From: Mycoavidus cysteinexigens_B
Lineage (GTDB): Bacteria; Pseudomonadota; Gammaproteobacteria; Burkholderiales; Burkholderiaceae
NCBI GenBank assembly: GCA_031963465.1
Contig: JASSUG010000006.1
Location: forward strand, 124,001-188,000
Reading direction: 5' to 3'
DNA: 64,000 nt
Each line of letters opens with the position of its first letter. The stretch's first letter is position 1. Shown here piece after piece: positions 18,612 to 27,340 of the stretch. Position numbers and translations under genes: made by a program. A model generated the notes under the pieces. That model saw only the letters and a list, made by a program, of their open reading frames with translations. It did not search any database and had not been told where the DNA came from.

Positions 18612-19780
18612 ATGCCTACAAATTCGCTCTCAGACACTAAATGTAAAGCTGTTAGACCTGCTGACAAGCCCTTTAAAATATTTGATGGCGGCGGCCTTTA
18701 TTGTGGGTATCGCCCAAAGGTTCTAAGATATGGCGTATGGCTTATCGGAAGGATGGAAAGCAACAGACAATCACTTACGGCCCCTATCCTATTATTTCGT
18801 TAGTAGAAGCTAGAGCTGAACGAGATAAATCAAAAGGGAAATTGCTTAAGGGAGAGAATCCTTCACCTAAAGCAAAAAACTCTGCCTCGAAATCATTTAA
18901 GGAAATTGTATTAGCTTATTGGGAAACACGCAAAGATGTAAGTCAATCATACAAATCTAGAGCATTGAACGGAATCACAAATCATTTATATCCAACTTTA
19001 GAAACAAAAAAAATTACCGAGATTACCGATGAGGATCTTCTCAACGCCTTCCTTGCTATGGATGCCAAAGGGCTACACGTTTTTGTGCGAAAGGTGAGAA
19101 TGTGGGTGTCCCAGGTGTTCGCATGGGCCGTAGCGAATCGTTATGTAAAAGAAAATCTGGCCGCAAAAATAGATCCTCAAAAAGCATTTGGTAGAACTCG
19201 TGCAAAAAGCTTCGCTGCAGTGGAAATAACAGAAATTCCGGCCTTAATGCAACGTTTAGCATGTGAAGATCAGAATTTACAAAGTATTTTAGCTAACAAA
19301 ATGCTAAATTTGACATGGGTACGTACTAATGAATTACGAATGATGGAATGGTCCGAGATTGATTATAAAAATAAATTATGGCGTATTCCTGCCGAAAAAA
19401 TGAAGCATAGAAAAGATCATTTGGTGCCGCTGTCAAAACAGGCTCTAAAGATTTTAGAAAAGATGACAGCTCGCAGTCGTGGGAGCAAATATGTATTTGC
19501 TGCAGAGCATCGATTAGACCGGCCAATGAGTGAAAATGCTATTTTGTATTTATTGCATCGAATCGGTTATAAGGGAAAAATGACGGGGCATGGCTGGAGA
19601 TCAGTAGGGAGTACTTGGGCTAACGAAAACGAGTACAACAGAGATGCAATAGAGCGCCAACTGGCCCATTCTCCTGAAGACAAAACAAGAGCTGTATACA
19701 ATCGGGCAGAGTATCTACCCCTGCGCGCAAAAATACTACAGGACTGGGCGGATTGGCTAGATATGGCTATTCAAGCTTAA
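18612..19780 (+). pseudogene. int: P4-type tyrosine integrase with a frameshift near its N-terminus
   Basis: The ATG at 18612, after a G-rich GAGGGGG site, opens the typical DUF4102 start: LSDTKCKAVRPADKPFKIFDGGGLY. The frame is then lost by one missing base at about 18701; the rest (WVSPKGSKIWRMAYRKDG onward) continues one frame over for about 360 codons to 19780. The C-terminal catalytic set is intact: Arg in WVRTNELR, HGWRS (H-x-x-R), LAHSPEDK and the Tyr in AVYNRAEY. A shorter protein could start at TTG 18701 but would lack part of the arm-binding domain. Together with the adjacent tRNA-Met half this marks the end of an integrated island. The AT-rich composition contrasts with the NRPS. 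Confidence 0.85.
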
Positions 19781-19824
19781 TTTTAAAGATGGTTGGATAA
19801 CAAGACGTTTTTGCTATCCAACTA

Positions 19825-20049
19825 TTAGAACATATTAATACCTGCAGCTCGCAGAGTTGAAACCTTCCAACCCTTCGTGCGACCAGACATGTTAACGTCT
19901 GGTTTAGGTAACTTACCCTCGATTATCCAGCGGCGCACAGTGTTACTAGCACATTTAACTACAGTGTCGCCAGAACGTTTACTAAATGCTTCTTGCAATT
20001 CATCTCTCCATATTACCCGATCCAACACGATTTTTACTTCGTCCGTCAT
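19825..20049 (-). CDS. Small helix-turn-helix protein, AlpA/excisionase-like
   Basis: 74 residues. The middle TVRRWIIEGKLPKPDV resembles the MerR/AlpA-type winged HTH used by phage excisionases and island regulators. The C-terminus GRTKGWKVSTLRAAG fits the same short fold. It lies directly behind the integrase, in the opposite direction, as island-borne directionality factors often do. It is intact and likely belongs to the same element. Assignment to excisionase rather than to another small regulator is inference from size and place. Confidence 0.55.
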   Translation of the reverse strand: MTDEVKIVLDRVIWRDELQEAFSKRSGDTVVKCASNTVRRWIIEGKLPKPDVNMSGRTKGWKVSTLRAAGINMF

Positions 20050-20080
20050 TGAGGTAATATCGATTTAGTGGACGCCATGA

Positions 20081-20413
20081 ATGAAGAAGAAATGCGTCGA
20101 AGGAAGCCAAATAGAAAAATTACCAAGACAGAAATTTACGCAAGAATTTAGAAGGCAAGCAGTCAAACCGATCTTAGAAGGCAAAGAGAGGATGATAGAT
20201 GTTGCAAGACGTTTATCGTTATCGACCAAGACAATAGGAAATTGGTTATCGCAGGCCCGTGATGGGAAACTCGATCAAATTGGATCAAATCGTCGAGAAA
20301 TAAGCGAGCAAGAGGCGGAGCTATCAAGGCTACGTAAAGAGAATGCTGAGTTGCGTATGGAGCGAACCATACTAAAAAAGGCCGCAGCGTACTTTGCAAA
20401 GGAGTCGATGTGA
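20081..20413 (+). CDS. IS3-family transposase OrfA
   Basis: 110 residues: an HTH for end recognition (FTQEFRRQAVKPILEG, VARRLSLSTKTIGNWLSQ) followed by a leucine-zipper-like coiled coil (EAELSRLRKENAELRMER). It ends at ATGTGA, overlapping the orfB start. OrfA alone usually acts as a regulator, and the fusion made by frameshifting is the transposase. The start at 20081 was chosen to keep the basic N-terminus. Confidence 0.9.
   Translation: MKKKCVEGSQIEKLPRQKFTQEFRRQAVKPILEGKERMIDVARRLSLSTKTIGNWLSQARDGKLDQIGSNRREISEQEAELSRLRKENAELRMERTILKKAAAYFAKESM
20374..20380 (+). promoter_or_regulatory. A AAA AAG slippery heptamer for -1 frameshifting
   Basis: In the orfA frame the bases read A-AAA-AAG. 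A -1 slip enters the orfB frame with no stop before the orfB coding region, giving an OrfAB fusion. This matches the known programmed frameshift of IS3-family elements. Confidence 0.75.
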
Positions 20414-21288
20414 AGTACGCGTTTATCAAGCAAGAACGGTACGAATATACACTGGCCATGCTATACCGAGTATTGGAAGTATCCAAGAGCGGCTACCTGA
20501 TGTGGCTGAATCGAGAGCCCTCATTGCGCGCCCGGGAGAACGCGCATTTAGAAATAGAGATTAAGGTTGCGCATGAGCGTACACGGGGTGTTTATGGAGC
20601 GTTGCGACTCCATCGCGAACTCAATGAGGGAGGCCTGATGATAGGTCTTGGAAGACTCAAACGTTTACGTAACCAGTTGGGAATTAGAGCCAAACAAAAA
20701 CGCCGATTTATATCCACGACGGACTCTAGACACAAGCTGCCGGTCGCTGAGAATGTGCTGAATCAAACATTCGAAGCAAGTCGCCCTAATCAAGTGTGGT
20801 TAACGGACCTCACGTACGTGCCGACGGATGAGGGCTGGCTTTACTTAGCGGCGATCAAAGATCTATTTACTTGCGAAATCGTTGGCTATGCGATGAGTGA
20901 TCGCATGACTACCTCTTTAGTCAGCCAAGCGCTGTTTCGGGCTACTGCTGCGAAACGGCCTGCTGCAGGGCTGATTCACCATTCCGATCGAGGAAGCCAG
21001 TATTGCTCGTATGAGTACCAAGGTTTGTTACGACAATTCAAAATGCAACCCTCTATGAGTCGCCGCGGCAATTGTTATGATAATGCCCCCATGGAAAGTT
21101 TTTGGGGCTCACTTAAAAATGAGCTTGTCCATCACCGACGATACTTGACTCGTGAGCATGCTCGCAACGACATTACCGAATATATAGAACTTTTTTATAA
21201 CCGACAACGTAGGCATTCCAGGATTGGGTATCTGCCTCCCTCTATCTTTGCACAACACTTCTTGCCACTTGGGAAAATCGCTCGGTAA
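20410..21288 (+). CDS. IS3-family transposase OrfB (DDE integrase domain), hybrid C-terminus
   Basis: 292 residues starting at GTG. The N-terminal HTH_21-like segment (ERTRGVYGALRLHRELN) precedes the rve catalytic core: WLTDLTY (first Asp), HHSDRGSQY (second Asp) and PMESFWGSLKNE (Glu). The core is complete. The final residues after about FAQHF are encoded by the antisense of an IS5-type transposase remnant, so the natural end has been replaced. In this family OrfB is made mainly as an OrfAB fusion. Confidence 0.9.
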   Translation: MKYAFIKQERYEYTLAMLYRVLEVSKSGYLMWLNREPSLRARENAHLEIEIKVAHERTRGVYGALRLHRELNEGGLMIGLGRLKRLRNQLGIRAKQKRRFISTTDSRHKLPVAENVLNQTFEASRPNQVWLTDLTYVPTDEGWLYLAAIKDLFTCEIVGYAMSDRMTTSLVSQALFRATAAKRPAAGLIHHSDRGSQYCSYEYQGLLRQFKMQPSMSRRGNCYDNAPMESFWGSLKNELVHHRRYLTREHARNDITEYIELFYNRQRRHSRIGYLPPSIFAQHFLPLGKIAR

Positions 21289-21450
21289 CATCCGCCACTG
21301 ACAACCACTCTTCAGCAGATACGTAACCGCACAAAATATATCGTACAGTTCCAGCTTGCGGGCACGACGCTTCTTTTTTGACCCTTCCAGCATCGGACGA
21401 ATCACTTCAAACTGTTCACGGCTTATGTCACTTGGGTACGCTTTTCTCAT
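21265..21450 (-). pseudogene. IS5-type transposase, N-terminal remnant
   Basis: 62 codons match the N-terminal domain of IS5-family (IS1031/IS427-like) transposases: DISREQFEVIRPMLEG, ELYDIFCAVTYLLKSGCQW and RMLPSDFPKW. The coding sequence stops matching at the junction with the IS3 element; everything downstream, including the whole DDE domain, is absent here. The element's leader probably extends to about 21500. The sequence 21451-21527 holds no gene. Confidence 0.85.
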
Positions 21451-21527
21451 CTCAATTACTCTTGCAGCTTCTTTCAGTGCACTGAGTATCTCAGATTTGC
21501 GTTAAATGCTAAACAGGTTTTTAGCAG

Positions 21528-24266
21528 CTAGGCAATAAACGATAACGGCTCGCCCACCGCCCCACGCTGTTTAAGCAGTTGCTGGTTAGACCTGCTCAAG
21601 CCTTGTACCCCTTCGATTAACGTATCTGCCATATTCAAAAACTTAAACCCCGAACGCCAGCACAGAACCACCTTATAGCCATCATTCTCTTTTTTCACCT
21701 CCCACCGGCACACTGAGCCATCTCCACTGCCCGTCACTAAATAGCACGCATTGGGTGTTGCCTTCCAAGCCAAACCCCTGGCCCCCCCAAAAAAATCATG
21801 AATGACTTTTAGACATTGACCCGAAGCTGTGTCCCATAGCCGCACGGTATTGTCCAAACTGGCGGAGGCAAGCAGCTGGCTGTCGGGCGAATACGCCACA
21901 CTATGAACCCGACCTTTATGTCCTTGTAAGATGTGACGCGATTCACCGCTAAGCGCATCACACAGCTGCACGGCATAGTTTTCACCCCCACAGGCAATCT
22001 GCCGGCCGTTAGGCGAGTACGCCACGCCAAAAAACCCAGACTGAGATCTTTGTAATGTATGACGCAGTTCACCGCTTAGCGCATCCCATAACCGCACGGT
22101 ATTATCGCCACCAGAGGAAGCGAGTTGCTGGCCGTTAGGCGAATACACTACGTTCCAAACCCGACATATATGTCCTTTTAAGATAGTAGACAGTTCACCG
22201 CTGGTAACATCCCACAGCCGCACGACATTGTCGAAACTGGCAGAGGCAATTTGCTGGCCGTTGGGCGAATACACTAAGCTATAAATAGAACCCTTATGTC
22301 CTTGTAGAGTGCGCAACAACTTCCTACTGGTTGTGTCCCACAGGTGTACGGTACCTTCATAACCGCCAGTGGAGGCTATCTGTAGGCCATTGGGCGAATA
22401 CGCTATAAGAATAGAACCCTTGTCTCCTTGTAGGGAGTGAAGCAACTCCCCGCTGGTTGTGTCCCACAGGCGTACGGTACCGTCATAACTGCCAGTGGAG
22501 GCTATCTGCCGGCTATCAGGCGAATACGCTGGATTATTCACGCTATAATCATCTCCTCGTAAGGTGTGGACCAGCTCCCCGTTATGTGCATGCCACAGCC
22601 GTATGGTTCGATCCTGACCGCCAGAGGCAATCTGCTGGCCATCAGGCGAATACGCTACGCTATAAACCTCTCCTTCATGCCCTCGTAAGGTGCCACCCAG
22701 TTCCGCGCTGGAGGGCACGTTCCACAGCCCCACGTTTCCACCGCCGAAAGCAATCTGCTGGCCGTTGGGCGAATACGCCACGCTATAGACAGGATTCTTA
22801 CGTCCTCGTATGGTGTGAAGCAACTCCCCACTGGTTGCGTCCCACAGCCGCACGGTCTTATCCCAACTGCCAGAAGCGATCTGCTGACCGTTAGGTGAAT
22901 ATGTGACGCTTGTAATCTCCTTTTGATGTCCTCGTAGAGTGTCAAGCAGCTCCCAACTGGCGGTATCCCACAGCCGCACGGTATTGTCTTCGCTGCCAGA
23001 GGCAATCTGCTGGCCATTGGGTGAATATGCGACGCTTGTAACCTTCTTTTGATGTCCTTGAAAAGTGTGGAGCAATTCCCCACTGGTCGCATCCCATAGG
23101 CACACGGTCTTATCCAAACTGCCAGAGACAATCTGCTGGCCGTTGGGCGAATACGCTACGCTATAAGCAGCACCGTGATGTCCTCGTAAAATGTGGCACA
23201 GTTCGCCGCTGCTCGCATCCCACAGCCGCACGGTATTGTCGAAACTGGCGGAAGCAATCTGCTGACCATTGGGTGAATATGTGACGCTTGTAATCTCCTT
23301 TTGATTTCTTCGTAAGGTGTGAAGCAACTCTCCACTAATCGCATCCCACAGCCGCACGGTATTGTCATAACTACCAGAGACAATCTGCTTGCCGTTGGGT
23401 GAATACGCCACGCTGTAAACAGCGCCTATATGTTTTAGTAAAGTGCGGATTTTTGTCCAACTTGATGTGTCATACAAATGGATCTCGCCGCCATTAACAC
23501 CTATCGCGCAGATTTTTCCATCGGGGGAATAGGCGCAGCAATGAACCGTGCTCTTTTCCTCGAGAGTCGCCCATTCGCCAAACTGCACACCTGCCATTTG
23601 CGCGCCGCTTAAATTGGCCTGACGCAGCCAGTTCCGGCTAAAATTCACGTTGTTTAAATTAGCGCCTTGCAACTGTGCCGAATCGAAAAAAGCTCCACTC
23701 AGATCAGCGCCAGGAATCTGGATCCCCCTTAAATCAGCGCTATTAAACGATATACCAGCGCTGACCAACATCGTCATTGCATTCGCTGCCATCGGTTGCA
23801 CTTTTTCTGTTTTTGAACGTTCGATCCAGCTCAGTAACTTTTGCTTCAAATCGGGTTCTTGTTGGATTTTTTCCTTTAAGAATCCCAAAATCTCTGAATC
23901 ACCAAGAACGAGCAACAGATTAAACAGCGCAGACTTCTCTACCACGTGATCAAGCTTTCCTGCGTCCCATAGCAACTGGAGCTGATTCCAGGCAAATGTT
24001 TTCAGGCTCTCATCTGATCTAACCAAAGCATGTTGATATTTCAACGGAATCCATTGCCGCAGCAAATGCAATTTAAGGATCGGTGAGTCTATGGGTTTGT
24101 CATCATACGTTGCCGTAATCAGCGCTGTAAACAGAGCCAGCTGCGCTGGCCAATCCAGATAGTTTTCTATTTCTACTTGAAGTTCGATCGGTAATGAAAA
24201 AAATGCAGACGTTTGAGGCTTCTGTAGGGGGGAATAGGATGAAATATTGATGCTTGGAATATTCAT
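21528..24266 (-). CDS. F-box-like / pentapeptide / WD40 two-propeller protein, candidate host-directed effector
   Basis: 912 residues. The start at 24266 (MNIPSINISSYS) is preferred: an ATG 23 codons earlier would read out of the neighbouring IS end. Residues ~20-50 (LPIELQVEIENYLDWPAQLALF) resemble an F-box. A helical region follows, then a pentapeptide-type stretch (ADLRGIQIPGADLSGAFF, AQLQGANLNNVNF). From about residue 245, 15 WD40 repeats each show the YSPNG/DG and VRLWD signatures, enough for two seven- or eight-bladed propellers. An F-box with WD40 is the domain plan of eukaryotic FBXW substrate receptors of SCF ubiquitin ligases. No signal peptide is seen. The F-box assignment is by eye only. 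An IS sits 27 bases upstream of the start. Confidence 0.85.
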   Translation of the reverse strand: MNIPSINISSYSPLQKPQTSAFFSLPIELQVEIENYLDWPAQLALFTALITATYDDKPIDSPILKLHLLRQWIPLKYQHALVRSDESLKTFAWNQLQLLWDAGKLDHVVEKSALFNLLLVLGDSEILGFLKEKIQQEPDLKQKLLSWIERSKTEKVQPMAANAMTMLVSAGISFNSADLRGIQIPGADLSGAFFDSAQLQGANLNNVNFSRNWLRQANLSGAQMAGVQFGEWATLEEKSTVHCCAYSPDGKICAIGVNGGEIHLYDTSSWTKIRTLLKHIGAVYSVAYSPNGKQIVSGSYDNTVRLWDAISGELLHTLRRNQKEITSVTYSPNGQQIASASFDNTVRLWDASSGELCHILRGHHGAAYSVAYSPNGQQIVSGSLDKTVCLWDATSGELLHTFQGHQKKVTSVAYSPNGQQIASGSEDNTVRLWDTASWELLDTLRGHQKEITSVTYSPNGQQIASGSWDKTVRLWDATSGELLHTIRGRKNPVYSVAYSPNGQQIAFGGGNVGLWNVPSSAELGGTLRGHEGEVYSVAYSPDGQQIASGGQDRTIRLWHAHNGELVHTLRGDDYSVNNPAYSPDSRQIASTGSYDGTVRLWDTTSGELLHSLQGDKGSILIAYSPNGLQIASTGGYEGTVHLWDTTSRKLLRTLQGHKGSIYSLVYSPNGQQIASASFDNVVRLWDVTSGELSTILKGHICRVWNVVYSPNGQQLASSGGDNTVRLWDALSGELRHTLQRSQSGFFGVAYSPNGRQIACGGENYAVQLCDALSGESRHILQGHKGRVHSVAYSPDSQLLASASLDNTVRLWDTASGQCLKVIHDFFGGARGLAWKATPNACYLVTGSGDGSVCRWEVKKENDGYKVVLCWRSGFKFLNMADTLIEGVQGLSRSNQQLLKQRGAVGEPLSFIA

Positions 24267-24293
24267 TGTTATAGATACCTTTGGATCAAATAA

Positions 24294-24310
24294 TGAGGCT
24301 CTTGCAAAAA
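24294..24310 (+). repeat. IS terminal inverted repeat, left
   Basis: 17 bases identical to the complement of 25711-25727. Confidence 0.9.
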
Positions 24311-24491
24311 ACCTCAAAGTAAAGATCGCAAACAAGAGCGATCGCTGTTCTGAGCAAATTTTCAGTTAACTCAATCAACTTTTCTGATTGAGTTAATTGA
24401 AATCGTGATTTTCGCCACATCTGGGCGGCATCTTGCCAACACGGCCTGTTGGCAGCGCCCATTTCCTGCATGCTCTGCCATCCATCTTGAG

Positions 24492-25604
24492 CTATGTGAG
24501 TAATCGCATCAACTGATCGGCGGCCAGCGCTAGTAGTCCAAACATCAGGTGTGCCATCACTTTAGCGTGTCCACGTACCCGAATATTGCGGCCACCAAAT
24601 TCGTCCTTTACTCGAGCATTGGTCCGTTCAGCCTGTGTTCGTTCCTTATACCGTTGTGCTTCATGCGGGGCAAAGAACTTCTTCTGAGCACGACGTGCGT
24701 TATGGTCAATTAAAGGCACATGTCCCAAGCTGCGACTATGACAACGAATTTCGTCCGAGCAATATGCTGTATCCATCAGATCATAGCAATTTGTCACCCG
24801 ATTTGCCGTCATAAGAGCTAATGGCACTGCTGTTTGGCTATCATGTACCGAAGCACTCGTGAGCAGGGCGCTGATGGGAACGCCGCAATCTGCTGAATCG
24901 ATATGCAATTTGTAACCGTTCCAACTAGTCTTGTATCCCTGTGCATTACGTTTCATGCCACGGTCACATTGTCTCGGCAGTTCGCTCAGCATCTGTACCA
25001 ACGTCTGATTGAGTTGTTGACCAATCCGTGTGCTCTTTGTCGGTCGTACTTCGCCTCGTTTGGGCCGACCACGCTTGGGCTTGAGCCTCACGCCAACAGC
25101 TTTTGCCTTGACCTCACACATTGGCTTCTCTCGCCCTTCAATCGCCATGCCGTCCCGGCTGATATGCCCAATCAGCTCTTCACCAAGGTATTTCTTCACC
25201 AGCGCTTCATGCACTCGCTCTGGCAATTGCGCTTTTGAAAATTCCGCGAACGCTCGAGAGAAGGTCGCTTCATTTGGCACTTGCTTCCACATCGAAAAAC
25301 CGCAGATGCGTCTCAACGCCCGGTCTATCTTCAGGCGCTCTATCAAACTCGCCGTTGTGCTCAGTCCTAACGCCACCTTCGCTACAAAAGCGTTCGCCAG
25401 CGAACCTCGATCATGCATAGGACGGCCCACCTCTCCATATTGCCTCTGGAGTACATATTCTTCGATTCGCACCCACTCTAAAATGTGGATCAACTTCTCT
25501 AATTTCGGCGTCAGTGCGCCTACTTCTGTCTTCAATTCCGGCAATAGATCATCCTGAATGACTGACCACCGTTGCATTATCATCCTGCGTTGCGTACTAT
25601 TCAT
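24492..25604 (-). CDS. Transposase with DUF772 and DDE_Tnp_1 domains (IS5/IS1182-like)
   Basis: 370 residues, uninterrupted. The N-terminal half has the DUF772-type motif (FVAKVALGLSTTASLIERLK, VPNEATFSRAFAEF). The catalytic half has HISRDGMAIEG (first Asp), DLMDTAYCSDEI (second Asp) and QAERTNARVKDEFGGRNIRV with the Glu region. Its placement between perfect inverted repeats suggests an active or recently active element. Exact IS family is uncertain (IS5 versus IS1182 group). Confidence 0.88.
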   Translation of the reverse strand: MNSTQRRMIMQRWSVIQDDLLPELKTEVGALTPKLEKLIHILEWVRIEEYVLQRQYGEVGRPMHDRGSLANAFVAKVALGLSTTASLIERLKIDRALRRICGFSMWKQVPNEATFSRAFAEFSKAQLPERVHEALVKKYLGEELIGHISRDGMAIEGREKPMCEVKAKAVGVRLKPKRGRPKRGEVRPTKSTRIGQQLNQTLVQMLSELPRQCDRGMKRNAQGYKTSWNGYKLHIDSADCGVPISALLTSASVHDSQTAVPLALMTANRVTNCYDLMDTAYCSDEIRCHSRSLGHVPLIDHNARRAQKKFFAPHEAQRYKERTQAERTNARVKDEFGGRNIRVRGHAKVMAHLMFGLLALAADQLMRLLT

Positions 25605-25710
25605 GTCTTGGGCGTTGATGTTTGTTTTCGTAGACTACATATTGCCAGCAATGGCCGCCCATTTCTCTATTTTTTATATCCAATTCAAAAAAATCTCCCT
25701 CGCTTTCGGC

Positions 25711-25727
25711 TTTTTGCAAGAGCCTCA
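25711..25727 (-). repeat. IS terminal inverted repeat, right
   Basis: Perfect partner of 24294-24310; defines the upstream end of the element. Confidence 0.9.
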
Positions 25728-25928
25728 GGGGCTGCAATTATTTACAACTTCTCTAGCGATTCTTCAGCAAAATTTGTGGGTAATCCTGAGGGTAAATGGG
25801 AGACAGTTCTTCATGGTGACAAAGGTATGCTCGGGAGCTCTCTCAAAAGCCCTGTATTCGATATCCACTACAACGCCCGGGAAGGGGGCGGTAAGACGAA
25901 TGGAGCAGAAGAAATTAGTATGCTTTAG
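25728..25928 (+). pseudogene. 3' fragment of an unidentified gene cut by the IS
   Basis: About 66 codons remain open from the IS border to a stop at 25926-25928. They include NPEGKWETVLHGDKG and SPVFDIHYNAREGGG. I do not recognise the family. Reading into the IS is artificial, so the N-terminal part of the gene is lost or has moved. The remaining 165 bases to the glycosyltransferase contain two small adjacent palindromes (26066-26080, 26082-26091) and no gene. Confidence 0.45.
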
Positions 25929-26065
25929 TTATTACGGTCGAGGCTCCAAAGCATGCCAATCTTTATAACGATATTTTGCGTACTTACGCTCCAATTTTGA
26001 CTCCAATTCAACCGAAAATTTCGTTACCTATCCGAGTTTGATGTATCGGCAATTGAATTTCGCTT

Positions 26066-26091
26066 AGATAAATTTTATCTAGCCAATTGGC
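26066..26091 (-). terminator. Two adjacent palindromes after the glycosyltransferase, weak terminator candidate
   Basis: AGATAAA-T-TTTATCT (26066-26080) and GCCAATTGGC (26082-26091) lie just past the glycosyltransferase stop. The hairpins are short and AT-rich with no U run, so termination is uncertain. Confidence 0.25.
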
Positions 26092-26093
26092 CA

Positions 26094-27239
26094 TCATAGC
26101 AATATAGATTCAGTTGACATGGTGAGGCGTCGGTAGACGGCTTCCGTCTCTTGCACGAACAATGTTTTCTCAAAATGTACCTCACTTTTGCGCCGGGCGG
26201 ACGCTCCCATCGCGCGCAGGGTCTCAGGCTTGCCTGTCATCTTTCTAAGCAAATTCGAGATCGCATCGGGATCGCGCTGCGGGACAATCCAGCCATCTTC
26301 GCCATCAGAGACGTTCTCTGGTAAGCCGCCGCAATCTGCCACAATAACGGGCTTGCCCATCGCCATCATTTCGCGACAAGCAAAAGAAATCGCCTCTGCA
26401 TAGGAGAGCACAAAGCCAATGTCGAAAGCCGCGATACATGGCCGCACATCCAATAAATTCTCAGCGAAGGTAACCTGCTCAGACATGCCGAGTTGAGCAA
26501 CTTGCTGCCGCTGTGCAGAACTCGGACTTTCACCCGCAATCAAGATATGCATCGTTTCGCGCACCAGGACAGGCAAGCTCGCGATGGCCGTCACCATATC
26601 GATCCACCCCTTGTAGTCGGCAGTACCGGCAACACTCCCAACAATGAATTTACCCGCATGTTCAGGGCCGACCATACGCAAACGTGCATGCTGCGAGGCT
26701 TCGTCGTTAAAGGGATGAAAATGCTCTACATCTACACCATTTGGGATCACCGACACCTCACGCTTAGCATAGGGCGTACCGTCAAGCAGACGGCTGGTGT
26801 GATGTGATACCGCAATCACGTGATCGGTTGCATATTTCACTCGGAGCTGACTGCCGAAATGCTTGCCGACGGGTAACGAGTTATGTTTTGTATACACTAC
26901 CCGCGGCCTTTTCCCATGCAAGCCGAAGATAGCGTACATGACCAAACGATGGTCCGGTGAACCGTTAACGTGCACAATGTCGAAGCGTTCTTTTTCGAAC
27001 ATCGTACGCAACCGTTTGCGCGTACTGAATATGTCCCGCCATTGCCTCGGCTTACTCGGAAAAGGCATAGCAACAACATGAATATTAGGGATGGATTGGC
27101 AAAGCAGGTACAGCTTGCTTGCGGGTGGAACCGCAACCCATATTTCGTGGTGCGCTCCTAGCGACTCGGCCAGAATGGCTATATAGGTTGTATGGCCGCC
27201 ACCATAGCTCACATGGAAGTTTGTGTACAGAATTTTCAT
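26094..27239 (-). CDS. GT4-family glycosyltransferase
   Basis: 381 residues with the GT-B two-domain plan of family GT4 (WaaG/PimA-like). The N-terminal domain opens with MKILYTNFHVSYGGGHTTY, the glycine-rich acceptor-side loop. The C-terminal donor domain has KFIVGSVAGTADYKGW and the E-x7-E signature in EAISFACREMM (Glu pair) followed by GKPVIVADCGGLPE. Such enzymes transfer sugar from a nucleotide-sugar to lipid A core, O-antigen, lipid or other acceptors at the cytoplasmic face. No polysaccharide cluster surrounds it, so the acceptor is unknown. A decayed copy of its last ~70 codons lies in front of the NRPS, a hint that the two loci were once adjacent. The gene itself is intact. Confidence 0.9.
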   Translation of the reverse strand: MKILYTNFHVSYGGGHTTYIAILAESLGAHHEIWVAVPPASKLYLLCQSIPNIHVVAMPFPSKPRQWRDIFSTRKRLRTMFEKERFDIVHVNGSPDHRLVMYAIFGLHGKRPRVVYTKHNSLPVGKHFGSQLRVKYATDHVIAVSHHTSRLLDGTPYAKREVSVIPNGVDVEHFHPFNDEASQHARLRMVGPEHAGKFIVGSVAGTADYKGWIDMVTAIASLPVLVRETMHILIAGESPSSAQRQQVAQLGMSEQVTFAENLLDVRPCIAAFDIGFVLSYAEAISFACREMMAMGKPVIVADCGGLPENVSDGEDGWIVPQRDPDAISNLLRKMTGKPETLRAMGASARRKSEVHFEKTLFVQETEAVYRRLTMSTESILL

Positions 27240-27340
27240 TGATGATTCTCTAGTTTCCTTGAAATATCTGTTTCATGATTCAGACTATTTCTTATTGATT
27301 ATTATCAGATTTTAACCTACACTGATTTTTGATGTAATTT

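Larger units (their letters stand above)
20081..21264 (+). mobile_element. IS3-family element, 3' end lost into an IS5-type remnant
   Basis: Contains orfA and orfB in the standard overlapping arrangement with a slippery heptamer. No terminal inverted repeats were found. At about 21264 the sequence switches to an IS5-type transposase on the other strand, and the last codons of orfB are read from that sequence. The right end therefore seems deleted and the element is probably immobile by itself, though the transposase core is complete. Confidence 0.75.
24294..25727 (-). mobile_element. Complete insertion sequence, 1,434 bp with 17-bp perfect inverted repeats
   Basis: The ends are identical inverted repeats, TGAGGCTCTTGCAAAAA, at 24294-24310 and (complement) 25711-25727. 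One transposase gene lies inside. No target-site duplication is visible (left flank ends AAATAA, right flank starts GGGGCTGC), so the flanks may have been rearranged after insertion. It lies just upstream of the WD40 gene and truncates another gene on its right side. Confidence 0.9.

Noticed and set aside
22457..22894. Open frame of 145 codons on the plus strand inside the WD40 gene
   Set aside because: Antisense shadow of the repeated WD40 codons; no start signal and no recognisable protein.
21528..24266. Repeated pattern considered as a CRISPR or DNA tandem array
   Set aside because: The periodicity is that of WD40 coding repeats (about 126 bases) within one intact gene; no spacer/repeat structure exists.
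24267..24335. Extended start of the WD40 protein inside the IS
   Set aside because: The extra 23 codons are read from the IS terminal region; the ATG at 24266 begins the unique protein.
24286..25735. Target-site duplication of the 1,434-bp IS
   Set aside because: Left and right flanks share no direct repeat at the IS borders.
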